A stretch of DNA of 48,081 nt from Phoronis australis (Eukaryota; Phoronida; Phoronidae), in NCBI GenBank assembly GCA_002633005.1, contig NMRA01000037.1:543425-591505 (forward strand). The letters run 5' to 3'. Below are positions 10,723 to 38,447 of this stretch, piece by piece. Each line of letters starts with the position of its first letter. Position 1 is the stretch's first letter. Under the pieces are notes generated by a model. That model was not told where the DNA came from and did not search any database. It saw only the letters and a list, made by a program, of their open reading frames with translations. The position numbers and the translations under genes are program-made.

Positions 10723-10735
10723 GTCATGTGATTGG
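10723..10735 (+). promoter_or_regulatory. M-box/CLEAR-like site with adjoining inverted CCAAT box
   Basis: GTCATGTGAT at 10723-10732 contains TCATGTGA, a perfect match to the TCAYRTGA site of MITF/TFE factors and one base from the CLEAR core GTCACGTGAC. It overlaps ATTGG (inverted CCAAT, 10731-10735), about 75-85 bp upstream of the glucosidase start codon. TFEB-family control of lysosomal genes, including acid alpha-glucosidase, is known in vertebrates; activity here is inferred. Confidence 0.4.
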
Positions 10736-10806
10736 AGATACGAGGTGCTTGATAATTGCTGCTTATAAATGTGAAGGAATCTGTGACGCGCCTCATCTCG
10801 TGGAAA

Positions 10807-26674
<15,868 letters not shown>

Positions 26675-26883
26675 TTAGACGCACAAGCAAACAGCGAGTT
26701 GTTGCGAACCCTCACGTGACATTTCACGAGCAACTGGAATGGGAGAATTTCAATTTACAATTTGATCAGACACTTCTTTCCGAAATGCTGGAATACCACT
26801 CAGCGCGTGTTCCCAATGTATATTTACCTATGGTGTTCACATCTATTAATTGCCCGATGTGGTCTACAAACTTCAGTTAGTCG

Positions 26884-26889
26884 AATAAA
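26884..26889 (+). terminator. Polyadenylation signal AATAAA for the GAA-like gene
   Basis: AATAAA 210 bp after the stop codon, the first canonical hexamer downstream on this strand. It implies a short 3'UTR. Usage is inferred. Confidence 0.55.
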
Positions 26890-27261
26890 ACACCTATAGG
26901 CCTACGCCCAGTGTAGCCATAGCTATTTTAAATGCTTGAGATTGCTGAAGAAAACAATTGACCTCTCCAAGAGGTATACGCCTTGAATTTCAAACTAGAT
27001 AAGACAAACCATCGATGACCGGTTCGATAGCAGTAATATCCAACAGATGTGTGTTAATAGCTGTGTAGAACCAAATAGGCAGCTTGATATTATTTTAAGC
27101 GACTTATTCTTATTAAATGAGACAAGAAATTCAATTTTGGGCCTTACAAGTGGTACCCTCAAAGCGACAGCAGAGCGTGGCCTCGTGCGAACATTAATAT
27201 AGAGGGTCCACTTTTTGACCCGAAATTGATTTTTTGCGCATTTCTTTTCAACAAGAACAAG
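26890..27261. other. Intergenic sequence 3' of the GAA-like gene
   Basis: No gene or repeat recognised between the polyadenylation signal and the fold-back repeat. Confidence 0.6.
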
Positions 27262-27718
27262 TCCAAGGGACCTAAACTACACGGTCAACGGACTCACGTA
27301 AACACGAGCACAGACGCATGAACACGACTTACGGACCAGCAAACACTGTCCACTGACTCACACACACGGGAACGGGCTCACAAAACACGATCCACGCACC
27401 CAAATACACGGGACACTTACTCATGTTCACGAGGAAACACGGTCAACGGACCGCCAAACACGGGTCACGGACTCATCGGCTTCCTGGGTCAGCTGACATC
27501 TTCATTTTGTCCGTAAACCGTGTTCGGCGGTCCGTTAACCGTGTTTCCTCGAGAATACGAGTCCGTGATCCGTGTATTTGGGTGCGTGAATCGTGTTTTG
27601 TGAGTCCGTTCCCATGTTTGTGAGTCAGTGGACGGTGTTTGCAGGTCCGTTATTCGTGTTCATGCGTCCGTGCCCGTGTTTATGAGTCCGTTGACCGTGT
27701 AGTTTAGGTACCTTGAAG
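27262..27718. repeat. Fold-back inverted repeat built of short oligomeric units
   Basis: Two arms of about 210 bp (27262-27473 and 27509-27718) are reverse complements at most positions, separated by a spacer of about 35 bp. The outer ends pair CCTAAACTACACGGTCAACG with its complement. Each arm is itself a string of related ~22-bp phrases like 'acacggnnaacggactca'. The plus-strand transcript could form a long imperfect hairpin. No coding capacity is evident. It could be a fold-back transposon, a MITE or an inverted satellite duplication. Confidence 0.85.
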
Positions 27719-27876
27719 TCATAATAAGAAATATTAAAGATGCCTTCTACATTTCAAATGGTTACGATCACACATCTTCTGTGTTATTGTTATTGACCTG
27801 TCTTTGTTTCGATGATTGGTCAGTGTTGTGTGGGGGACGGAGAAAGACGTGAAAAGAATACTCCTCGTGCCTTACT

Positions 27877-27906
27877 GGCGGATCTTAGAATCCGTAAGGG
27901 GGGGGG
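27877..27906 (+). repeat. GGCGGATCTTAG motif followed by a 9-G run
   Basis: One of four windows with GGCGGAT-YYAG; the G-run begins at 27898. See the copies at 37526, 47676 and 48061. Confidence 0.6.
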
Positions 27907-28007
27907 AGAGGCAGATACGATTTGCGAAGGAAAAATGTCCGCATAGCACACCTTTTTAGTCGTGCTCGCTGGGGGAAGTGGTAGACTCAATTCCCCCCCC
28001 CCCCCCC

Positions 28008-28217
28008 NNNNNNNNNNNNNNNNNNNNNNNNNNNNNNNNNNNNNNNNNNNNNNNNNNNNNNNNNNNNNNNNNNNNNNNNNNNNNNNNNNNNNNNNNNNNN
28101 NNNNNNNNNNNNNNNNNNNNNNNNNNNNNNNNNNNNNNNNNNNNNNNNNNNNNNNNNNNNNNNNNNNNNNNNNNNNNNNNNNNNNNNNNNNNNNNNNNNN
28201 NNNNNNNNNNNNNNNNN
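28008..28217. other. Assembly gap (210 N) flanked by poly-C
   Basis: The N run is bordered by 15 C on the left (27993-28007) and 11 C on the right (28218-28228). Open frames across it are artefacts. The true sequence and length are unknown. Confidence 0.99.
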
Positions 28218-28228
28218 CCCCCCCCCCC

Positions 28229-29664
28229 TCCGATTACTCGCTTAACTGTGATTTGACGTCTCTGCGTTTGAGAAGTATTATCATGACAAATGTGTGCCCT
28301 GGATAGTTTGTGAATCAATCAAAAATCGATTTTGTACAAAATCCTATATACCACGCGTTAAATCGAACGGGCATGATCCTTCGATTGTCACACGCACTGC
28401 ATAGGGTAAGTCGATTTATTTATCCGTCGTTGTTGGTATTCTTCAAGTGGTATTAGAGTGCTCTATGTTTAGCGGATTCATTGACAAAAATTGTAGTGAC
28501 AGTAGTCCGAAAATGTTGGTTTCCATAGTTCACGGGGCGCGTTATCATGTTACCATCTGCTTGGAGTGGTAGATTGCCAACATCCGCTACTGGTGCAGAA
28601 GGCGGGACTTCCTCCCCCAGCTTGTATCGCTTGCGGTTTTACATTTCTATTATGGGTCAGAGTAGTTACAAAGTGGTCTTTTTAGCTGGCATATATGGTG
28701 ACCTCAATTTTCCTGTCGATGATATCAATGAACACATTTAGTTTTGTTCGAAAATGCATCAGGGCAACTATAGGATTTCCGATGCAGATTAAAAATGGCC
28801 GACACGGTGATAAAACGTTCGCATTAGAAAGCATTGGTAGGCTTAGTGTTGGTGGAAAGTTGAGTCAACTTCAACTTGAGACCAATCAAGCGAAATCTGC
28901 AAAACGTTGATCACCTCTTACAACAGTACAGATAATAAGACAGACAATTATTTCTTACACAAAATATTAGAACACAAAATATCCGAACAAATCTCTAGGA
29001 TAGTGTATATTGTCTCTAAACTCTAAAATAAAAATATTCGTATACAGAAAATAACTATGAAAATGGACCAATTATACGATGAACTTGAACTAAACGCGTC
29101 CATGTCAAACTGTAAACCGACACCTCGTAATTTCCCCTTCAGCTGCCACGGCCTAATTCAGAGAAAACCTGTAAAAGTAAAATACCGTGCAGAATGGACA
29201 GAGAGAAGGACGATTTTATGTCAACAACATGCAAAGTGTTGTAACTAAGTACTTAATGATAAAGTTTCTGGTTAGACTGCAAAGTATTTATATCAATCTG
29301 GCAAGTGGCTGAAAATTTCTTTAAGCTGCTAAAACATGTTCTGGGGTTAAAATTCACCTTTCTTCCTAAGTGCACGTGCCCTAACACTCACTGAAATCAA
29401 CGTGAAACTGAAATTGGTTGCCAACGCGTGGATTTATCCTAACGACCAGATTGTGAAACTAAACCTGAGCATTAACTGAAGAAATGATGACGTGCCACTT
29501 CATCTCGTCATGAATAAATCATTTCAAATACGAGTAAGAAAGAAGACGAAGCCGACGTTATTACAAGTGGCCTAAACGATAACATTATACTTGAACAGGA
29601 TGTGCGGTCTTATTGCACTTAAACCGTAAGGGTAGCGAATGCATAAAAAAACATATTACGCTGC
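28229..29664. other. Intergenic sequence without recognised gene
   Basis: Short open frames only (the longest are about 60-70 codons); none shows a recognisable domain. Confidence 0.6.
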
Positions 29665-29768
29665 TTTAACCTAGCAATCCGTTAAATACGGTAATTGGGT
29701 GCAGGGTAAAACATGCACTGTTTTAACCTAGCAATCCGTTAAAGGCGATAATTGGGTGCAGGGTAACG
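29665..29768 (+). repeat. 57-bp tandem duplication
   Basis: The phrase beginning TTTAACCTAGCAATCCGTTA and ending GGGTGCAGGGTAA occurs at 29665 and again at 29722, with a few substitutions. Confidence 0.85.
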
Positions 29769-32700
29769 CAACAAAACAAAAGTATTGGAGGTCAGACAGG
29801 ACCGGGGCTAATATTAGATTCGTGTTTCCTCAGAAAAGCAACACCACCGGGGTCAACACACAGGAAAGATAGCAGCAGTGTAAAAAGGTCCTAAGCATTG
29901 CTAGTGCTTGATATCTCATTTTGCGCGAAAGTTGACCCCGGCAGAAGAGTTAGTCAAGATTCTTTAGTAATAAACACATTCATCCGGGTGAACGCCCACG
30001 TTCAACAAAGAGTCTCTTGAAATGTCCAAATATTCACTTTTTAAGTTCATACTTTGCTTATGGCATTTTTTTCGCGCAAAACGTTCGCGAGGAACGCGCA
30101 ATTCGAATGGAGCACTAGCTTTACTCGCTAAATTCTCGAGTCGATGGAACGCAGGTTACGTTCCTCAAGTTTTCAGTGATGTCACCGGAAGTTTACGCGT
30201 CTCAGAATGCATTTCGAAAAAACGACAGCAGCGCCGTCGATGAGATTCCACAAACTTGAACTCCTAAAATGCCCGAAACTCGCTTACATTTGTACAACGA
30301 CTTGTCAGAGTTAAATTTAGATGCACCTGTTCTTATTCTCCAACTTACGCTTTAGTTGACATTTGCACGCGAGTCCTACTTATCCGAATTCACCATCCGG
30401 AAAAACGCCTAACCCTGACTTCAAAAAATTCAGGCGATTACAGTATGGTTTCCGCGAGAACAATCCACGAACCTCTTTTGTAAAAATCTTCATTCACATA
30501 ATCTGCATAATGAAGATTGAATCATTTCGATAATTTTGGACGGTACACTGATCACAATGTTACGAGAATGTCCTGAACGTTTAAGAGGCAACAAAGCTGG
30601 AGTTATGTATGACCATGTAAACTCAACTCTACAGACCAAGAACTATCCACAAACCTATTTGCCTGTGTTTGTCAACGCGCCTGCGCCGCCCCCATATCCA
30701 TATCCTTTCGGTCCAAACTCTCGCCCATAGCATCCTTTACAATAAATCTCGCCCACACCATCGTCCTGAGCCTTCCTCTCGGCAACTGTGTTGCTGTCCA
30801 AGCTTTTGTTGCAACTCTCTGTCGAAACACGTCGACAATGATTTTAATGAAACTGGGACGATCTGTTATTATAGCACTGTTGAAATCATTAGTGATTTAG
30901 TCGGGGCAGGAAGAAGTGTTTTAATACTTCCATATGTCAAAGAGCAGTGTGATTGCAGATTGCTTCACCTAGCTCCTTCAAATGTGTCTACGATGAAATT
31001 GAGAATCCATTGGGATGAAGAAATTAAGACAACCTATCGAAACATTCAAACACGATTTCTCAAGTCGCTTCCTTTCCCGTTTGGTAATGGAGTGGCAGCC
31101 ATGATACATAGAACGAGTCCGAGAAAACAAGCGTTCATGTGACGAATGGTAATTTTCAACCGCCAAGCAAGTGAAAACTGTCACACCTTAAGCAATCCTG
31201 CCAGTATGCAAGAAGTGTTTAAAATACACCTGTCCATATCTTTTTGAGCTATTCTTTTTTTAAAATGTGTCGCACAGTTGACATTGATAATTGCCAAATC
31301 ACTTGTTATATATTTTCTGTAAATTACATTGGTGTAAAACCAAGACGGTTGTACTGGCATTCTCAGCCTGAAACAAGCAAATCCAAACATAAACGACGTT
31401 TTTCGAGGAAATAATTAAGTGAAAACATATGTGTCAGATTGAGCTCATACGTAAAGACTGTTTTCCTACACTGCATCTACTGTTTTGGCCTCTTTAACGG
31501 CCGCTTTATTTCGAAATGAGGTGAAGCTCCTACACCGTTGAGCACGATATCAATCGGCACTCGTTAGTATACGAGTGATAGAAGCTAGTGGAAAACCTAT
31601 GGATTGTCGCATTTCTGCACTTTGTGGGGATGAAGCCCTACCACTAGCGTTTTGAATAGGGCCTATCCACTATGTAGTTGGGGTTTACCCAAATTATTTA
31701 TCCGCTCTGTCGTGTGGTTTTCGCTCGACTTTTTCTTCCCTTTTGATTGGCAGAAAAACGCTTTTAAATTTCTTCACCATCACCACACCCTACGCATCAA
31801 TCTACCAACTAACAAGCGATAGACAAACTTTGTACAGACTTTCTGGAATTCTGATCGAATCTGACCTGTTCCACAGAACGGTGAAAAAGGGTCATTGTCC
31901 GCTACAGAGAACTAATTTGATGCTCGTTATTTAGTGGAGAAAGTGGGCTCCCAAAATGTGGGACCCCTGTATGAGACTAGTTCCAGACATCTGCTCACAA
32001 GCACGCATAAGATAATTACGCACTACATGTAAAACATCCTCGCTTGTGCCAGCTCCCTCCAGCGGCGATGATCTCTTCGTTCGAATACACTGTCTTTCCA
32101 CAACGCCCGCACTTCTTTCCGCCTCCCCAGTTTGGCATAATGTCAGATCTGTAAACACACATGTACAACTATTGTAAACCAGATTGCGCTCACTGGCCCA
32201 AGTGAAAGGCGCGAAAGGCGAGATCACGCAAGTCTTCACGAGACATGCATTACAACAGAAGCACGTGACTGCACTAGAATTTCTCGGCCAATTCAAAGGG
32301 CATAATCGGGGGAGCCAAAAATTTAAAATTATTGAAATTACTGTGTCCAATTCCGCATTATCATTAACGCAAGACCCTTTCAACTTTATATAAAGTCATT
32401 CCTATTCATTTTAGTTGATTTACTTCGGAATAAATTAAGACTGTATAGACGGTAAGTCAACGACACTCGAACACATCGTACGTTAAAACGACCGGCGCAA
32501 AGTTATTTACTAGCGGTGAACGTGAAGTTTTTTTGTGGCATTTCTTCCCTGACGGCACAGACGGTGTCTGGAACGCACAGACGACGGGGGTAGGGCAAAA
32601 AACGGGTAGCGCAAAATTGATGGAGGAAATCTCCCCGCCCGTGATGCCACACGTCGGGATGCCGCCTGCCTGGGGCAGACCGTACCTGCAAGCCACAAAA

Positions 32701-33730
32701 CCGCGTCATTTTCAAGATTACTGAAGTTGTTGACAACTTCAGCCTGATACGCCCGAGGAACGGCACGGTTATTCGCCTTTATATGAGGGGTAGGGCCCGC
32801 CAAAGCAATTTCGTTCAAAGTTATTTCCAAAAAGTAAACGGGGCAAATGTCAAGAGCTCTATGACTCACTAGGGGCAGACGTGATACTCCAGGCATCCTT
32901 ATACTTGTCCTGTTGATTTCCTCTTTTGTTAAACACAGATATTACTTTTCAAGACACTTTTAGTTGTGAATAAATCGGCCGCAGTCCGATGGGATTACTT
33001 CCCGCCAAAAATTTCCAAGACAATTTCAATCCGAAATAGTGACGGGAAAGGCAGTCAAAAGTTTCACGACGGTGCAACTGCATGGTATATTTAGCTAATC
33101 AACTGTCTGGACTCAAAACGAGTCCCGAAAGACGTTTTTCGGATCGTGCACACATAAGCACAGCACACTGGCCTCGATCACTGGCAGCAGAGAACGTTGA
33201 CATATGTTCCAGGCTGATAAATTAATAGCAACCCTGTATCTCATGGCGTAAGATATGATATAAACACGTACGCCAATCATCATCAATGGAAAACTAGTGC
33301 GGCATTCCATTTGGTCGATAACAAAAATCGACTGTGATGGCATTTCAGGCTATTAGCTGTAACCTAGTACAGTGCGGGTGCCAAAAATATACACACAGTC
33401 ACTGTCAGATAGATAGTACCACAGCCCGAAACTGGTCTGTCCGGTTTCCATTCATTCATTGCAAATAGAGTAGAGTTAAATCGTAAAAGCTGCGACATTA
33501 GATTGTCATAATGAATCTGAAAATATGCTGGTCATTGGAACGATAGATAGGTCAACATGAATTTCAGGCAAAACAAAATTCTGATTTCAAAGTCTATAAC
33601 ACGTACCACCAGGTACGATAATATGGCCCCGCCCATTAATTGCCATTTCTTCAATGGGCACTTGTTACAAGCTTGAAGGTGGGCTCATTTATTATTGCAT
33701 TTTACTGAAGGTCACACGGGGGTCATGCAG
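29769..33730. other. Intergenic sequence without supported gene
   Basis: The longest open frames are a plus-strand frame of 157 codons (30669-31142) and minus-strand frames of 150 (31931-32383) and 128 codons (32510-32896). None shows a recognisable fold, and codon use looks random. A perfect 10-bp-arm inverted repeat lies at 32721-32742. Confidence 0.55.
32721..32742. repeat. 22-bp perfect inverted repeat CTGAAGTTGT-TG-ACAACTTCAG
   Basis: Arms of 10 bp, spacer of 2 bp, in intergenic DNA. No T-run follows it and no gene is adjacent. Confidence 0.8.
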
Positions 33731-33738
33731 TATATAAA
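33731..33738 (+). promoter_or_regulatory. TATA-box-like TATATAAA
   Basis: A good TATA consensus, with a CCCGCCC GC-box-like element about 100 bp upstream (near 33627) and an Inr-like pyrimidine/CA context about 30 bp downstream. No downstream coding exon supports a gene starting here, so chance is likely. Confidence 0.2.
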
Positions 33739-35610
33739 TCATGGAACGAAATAGCTGCTGTCAGCTAATCAGTTTACAATGAAATCTGTCTAGATTACTC
33801 GAGTTGAGATTTCACAGGTTAATTTGAACATCGGGTCTGATGTTTCGACATAACATTCCAAACACACTGTCAATACGATAACAGTCAAGTGCTCCTCATT
33901 AGACAAACCGTGTCCACGCCCTCAACTGTGTACATTCGACCAATGTGTATTGAACAGCGTTGAAAATCAACAAGTGTCATTCTCATGCCCGATTAAGCGC
34001 TCACTACAGGTAAAAACTCATCATCGCTAACTCGACTCGCGGAGGACGTGAGCAACGACAGTGGTTAGGGAAAATTGGGATTTCTAGCTGTACACCAGTC
34101 ATGTTCGGGATGACATTGTTTTGTTTAAGTGGCTATTCAAACACTTTAAAAGGTTCTTAAAGCTGGACCGATATTATCACCACAAGAGACATGCGTGCCA
34201 CGTAGCAATCACCGACCAATTACGCAGCCAACCTTTCTTTTAGCGACCGTTTAAAAACGGTGGCGAAAAGAAGCTCATTCGGTGGCACTGTCTATATTAT
34301 GGCCTGCCACCATTACGCTCACAATTATCGGGATAACTCAGAGTGATGACGTAAATGACTGACACGCAACACTTGCATATAATTATTTAAGTCACCAGCC
34401 AACCTGATGACCAAATTAGGAAGCATAATAACTTGCGCTTTTGAAGAGGCCGAAACGAGTAAGCTCGACCACATCTCAACTACACGTACACAACCAGTAG
34501 AAAAAAATATCGGCGCAACTCAAGACAAATCAATCTAGCAACACGCCAGTCACGAATGCGTACAATGCAGTTGCCTAGTAGTACAATGATAGTGGCATGA
34601 TCTAAACACATTGACTGTGATATTGTCCCTAACTCATGTTTATCACAAACTACAGTTTATCAAGCGTGACAAGATCAAAACTGTTGTAACTCTGCTTACT
34701 AGTCGGGCTCACTTGTTGACTTACGCAGTCTTCTTTCTTGCCTTGTTTGAAGCGCAAAGATGTCCAGCAGCGAATGAGTCAGTGCTGTGTGTTGGACGTG
34801 ACAGAAATGTACGGTAACGCCAATAAGACACAAAATATATTTTTTTTGCAATTTTGTATTTTTATTAGCACCGAGCTCTGGAGTAGAATGCCAACTTCGA
34901 TCAGACTCTGCTGAGGTGGCGCCACGCATGCATGGGTACTTGTTTCCATTCATTTATTCCGGTACTGTTTCTTGTTATGGAATACAGGGCTTAGGGTGGA
35001 ATTATTGTTTTGTGTCAATATAGTGTATGTTTAGAACAATTACCAACGAAAACTTTTTCAGAACAGCTATCATTCACGTTTTTGCATTACTTTGCGATCT
35101 AATGACTCCACACATTGTGAAACGGAGGATCATCTGAATTGCGATTCAGAGATTCGGGAAGCCAGCCGTGTGTACAACCGCTGCCAAGCTGACCGACGAA
35201 ACGGAGAAAGCCCAACATGGGACTGAGACGTACTGAGATAATGTCGAAAGATTACAATTTCCTGAATATATACCTACATGATCAAGCATCTTCTGAACCT
35301 AATGCGATACCAAAATCATGTACCTAGGGCAAATAAGAACAGAATACATTTTTAGCACTGGACCAATAGGAATAGTGCCACCTCATAACTGTGACTTAAA
35401 CGTTCCACAACTTCGCCGTTTTTAACCGAACTGTATATGAGCCATGTCATTAGAAAGCTCTTTATGAGGTCATGAAAGTGTGTGATTACACCGCAATAAT
35501 AATAATTACTATTATTTACATATCTCACATGATAATTTTTTTGATTCTAAAAACCAAGAGTGTTACCAAAATGTGAAAAATAAGTAATTAAATAATCAAA
35601 TCCTTCATAC

Positions 35611-35652
35611 ATTAATTGGTTGATTAATTAATTAATTATTCAACTAATTAAG
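35611..35652. repeat. AT-rich near-palindrome of ATTAATT units
   Basis: About 42 bp that read nearly the same on both strands and contain several TAATTA cores. Probably simple sequence; TAATTA is also the generic homeodomain core. Confidence 0.6.
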
Positions 35653-37525
35653 TTGTAATATCAATTAATTTAGGGTTAAGAAAATGAACCAGAGATTTAG
35701 GCTCTATATAAATGACTAATAATACTAGCAGGGAAATAGTTTCAGTGATTCAAAAGATTGCTACCTGATAAAGACAAATATTTTAGAATATGGATCCTCA
35801 AAGTTGCTTTGAATAGTCAGGCATTCATCCAAAATAGTATGTCTTTATATACCGATTTGACCTTTGATGCTGTTTGCTGCAATTGCATTTTTCAGTAAAA
35901 ATTCAGTATGCAAATTCTTTTACAAAAAATTAGTAAACTAAATTACTCAAACTACCTGTGGGAAATTCGCAGATAAGGGTTTCTTGATAGACAAAATTGG
36001 GCAAACATGTATTGTGTAGCTTTGGAATATACAGTCGATAGCTTATTACATTGGTTGCGCTGTAATACTGGTACATGTACGTGGTGTGCCACCGTAAATC
36101 AGAGACACTGGAAAAAATTTTTACTATATGTCATGTTACTAAAGAAAATAGACTCTGGAAAGCAATAATATTCATAACAAAAAGGAATGATGGTGTAAAG
36201 GGTTGGAGGGGAGAATTTAAAAATGGAGCAGTCAGTCCGCCTAGAGCCGGGGACTGTTGGCAAGTACACTCTCGGGGACATAAAGTATATTTTAATTTTA
36301 TTTTACAAGCGTGCATTTTATTAATAGAATTTTAGTCACCATTTGAACGAAGAAATATCAAAAAGTACGCGTTTTGTCGATGAGAAGAACTGGATGTCTT
36401 TCATAACCACCATACATTAGACAACAATAGAACCCAGGCTAGAGGTCAGTAACACTATGACCTCGCTAAAAAGCAAGACTCCAAGCTATTACGAGAATTA
36501 TTGCCGTGCATTTCAAATGAGAACGCGTGATTTTGGCTAGGTTATATAGAGGTCCTGGCGTAGGTCCTAGCGTTACTGAACTCTACCCAGTTGCATGTAA
36601 ATACCAAAACCATTCATAAAACAACGATTAGCCTCCGTGCAGTTGTGTCTGACCACCTCGATCACAGAGGGCAATGTCCTCACCGAGGGGTACATGCCCA
36701 GCAAACCTAAGGGGGCTCAAAGTTTTCTGATCTGATTCTTACGAAATGGATTACTTTATGGGTTAAGAATTTTTTTAAAGGGTCCATTATATGAAACGGA
36801 AATCGAACGAAGAGCTTCATATTCTATTTGACTGTTGTGCTTTGTTTTCTAAAGACTTATTACGACAGTAAACCTTTTCAGACGTTAAAGTCTTGAAAAA
36901 TGTTTACTTGCAGCTTGGAAACGATTTACGCTCATTGTTATGCGAACAGAAATTTGTTAAGGCGAAACTTCCAATACTTTGTAACAATCATTCTATTGCT
37001 ATATTCGTATTTTTTTCAAAGAGTGGAGCTCGATTCCTTGACATGTGGAGCCAACTAAAGTTTGTACGAGTAAATGACCGGTATTTGTCGTGCTAACCCC
37101 CCCATAAAACTCCCCACAACATAAAAATATTGGAGCGATGCGCTTGAGTAAATAGGTTACAAAAGGCACAATAACATCGGATTCCTCTAGTTTGTGAGTC
37201 GAGTCATATGTCAGGGCTGGCTAGTACCCACAGAGTCGGCGATGGTCACTCGAACACATGTTTCTTGAGTGACCCCAGGCCTACACAAAGCATTACACAG
37301 GCAATGCAAAATTACAATAGCATAATGCTGAAAACAGCGGGGAATTCCGAGCTCTGTCGTTACTGAGTTCTGCCCGGTTTATTGTGAAAAGGCGGATTAC
37401 TTGTATCAGGAGAAAACTTGATACTCTCTCTTGATGAATTATGAACTGTCTGCCTACATATTGTCGGGAGACCTAACTGCGAAAGTAAAAGCAGACAACA
37501 TCTGTTACATATGATGTCAATGGCA

Positions 37526-37539
37526 GGCGGATCCAGGGG
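37526..37539 (+). repeat. GGCGGATCCAGGGG motif
   Basis: Member of the recurrent GGCGGAT-YYAGG motif set. A C-rich CCGCCCCC follows about 20 bp later, in inverted relation. Confidence 0.5.
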
Positions 37540-38325
37540 AGAGTTTCAGAGACCAGGACACCGCCCCCTGTTTTAGCCAAAGCGGGGAACATAACAAAGG
37601 AAAATATACGAATTCTCTTTTTTTCATTTCTATAGACTGCTGGGCACAGAGATCACGACGCTTAATCTCATTGCTATTTTTCTATACATTGTTTGTGTCA
37701 TAGAATTTTCCATTCAGATTGTTTTACCTGGGCATCCCCTGCAAGTTAGATCCTATCTCCATCGGTACACGGTCACGAGTACAATTAGTCATGGCGGTGC
37801 TTGAGGCGTTTTGTAAGGCTTGAATTTTTCCCTTATTTTGTCGTAAACTCCGAACTCTGCAGTAGGGGAAGGACTGACACACGCCCGGGAGTCCATGAAC
37901 AACTCAAAGTTCTGACAAATTACCCCCACACAACAGAGGGTGCTGTTCGCCACGTATTGCAATTACGATGTAAGGGCGGTGAGAGCAGTGTTGTTGCCAT
38001 TTACTTCCTGAATGATTTTCCAAAGAAAAAAATCCTTCAAAGAAAAAATCGGAAAATGGTTGCGCATCATGTTCTGCATCGTACATCAAACAAGGCAAAT
38101 GCAGTCGAAATATAATGTCAATTAATTTGTTTCATTTGAAAACAATAGCCTTGTCCTTGGTAAAACTTGACAACGTTTCCCTCCCGGAAAATCTCTTGGG
38201 CGTTTAATATCTATTACAGTAAGTTTATCCCGTGTCAACTAGGCTACAATACTGTAATATATGACTAATAAATCTATGCTGCGTTATCACCACCAAACAC
38301 TCCCACAACGTTGGTTGGATTCCAT

Positions 38326-38335
38326 TGCGCATGCG
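38326..38335 (+). promoter_or_regulatory. NRF1-like site TGCGCATGCG
   Basis: Close match to the NRF1 consensus YGCGCATGCGC, about 110 bp upstream of the probable donor of the non-coding first exon of the transgelin-like gene. The position fits a core promoter; function is inferred. Confidence 0.35.
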
Positions 38336-38394
38336 TTATGTCACTGTCCCCTTTTGTCACTGTTCCGCTGCAGTTCGTTACAGGTAGCTTCATT

Positions 38395-38447
38395 GTGTGC
38401 CTGGCTTTTTGCTTAGAACGCTGTCACTTATCACAGTGAAAACACAG
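38395..38447 (+). other. TAGLN: Probable non-coding first exon of the transgelin-like gene (3' border)
   Basis: A strong donor CACAG|GTAAGG lies at 38447/38448, and coding exon 1 has an acceptor (TTTCAG at 40411-40416) only 8 nt before its ATG. A 5'UTR exon upstream is therefore required, and this is the best candidate. The left border is a guess. Confidence 0.35.

Larger units (their letters stand above)
33739..38325. other. Intergenic sequence upstream of the transgelin-like gene
   Basis: No convincing gene. An AT-rich near-palindrome of TAATTA units lies at 35611-35652, and a GGCGGATCCAGGGG motif at 37526. The open frame at 37801-38115 (104 codons) has no recognisable domain. Confidence 0.55.

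Noticed and set aside
27956-28318. Open frames of about 90-120 codons across the N gap
   Set aside because: They consist mainly of unknown bases and poly-C.
30669-31142. 157-codon plus-strand open frame
   Set aside because: No recognisable domain, no conserved motif and no splice-supported neighbours; such length can occur by chance in 11 kb.
31931-32896. Minus-strand open frames of 150 and 128 codons
   Set aside because: Products show no fold or family signature, and overlapping frames of similar quality exist on both strands.
35140-35240. GC-richer stretch that might be a SINE or exon
   Set aside because: No A/B-box promoter, poly-A tail, flanking duplication or coding similarity could be seen.
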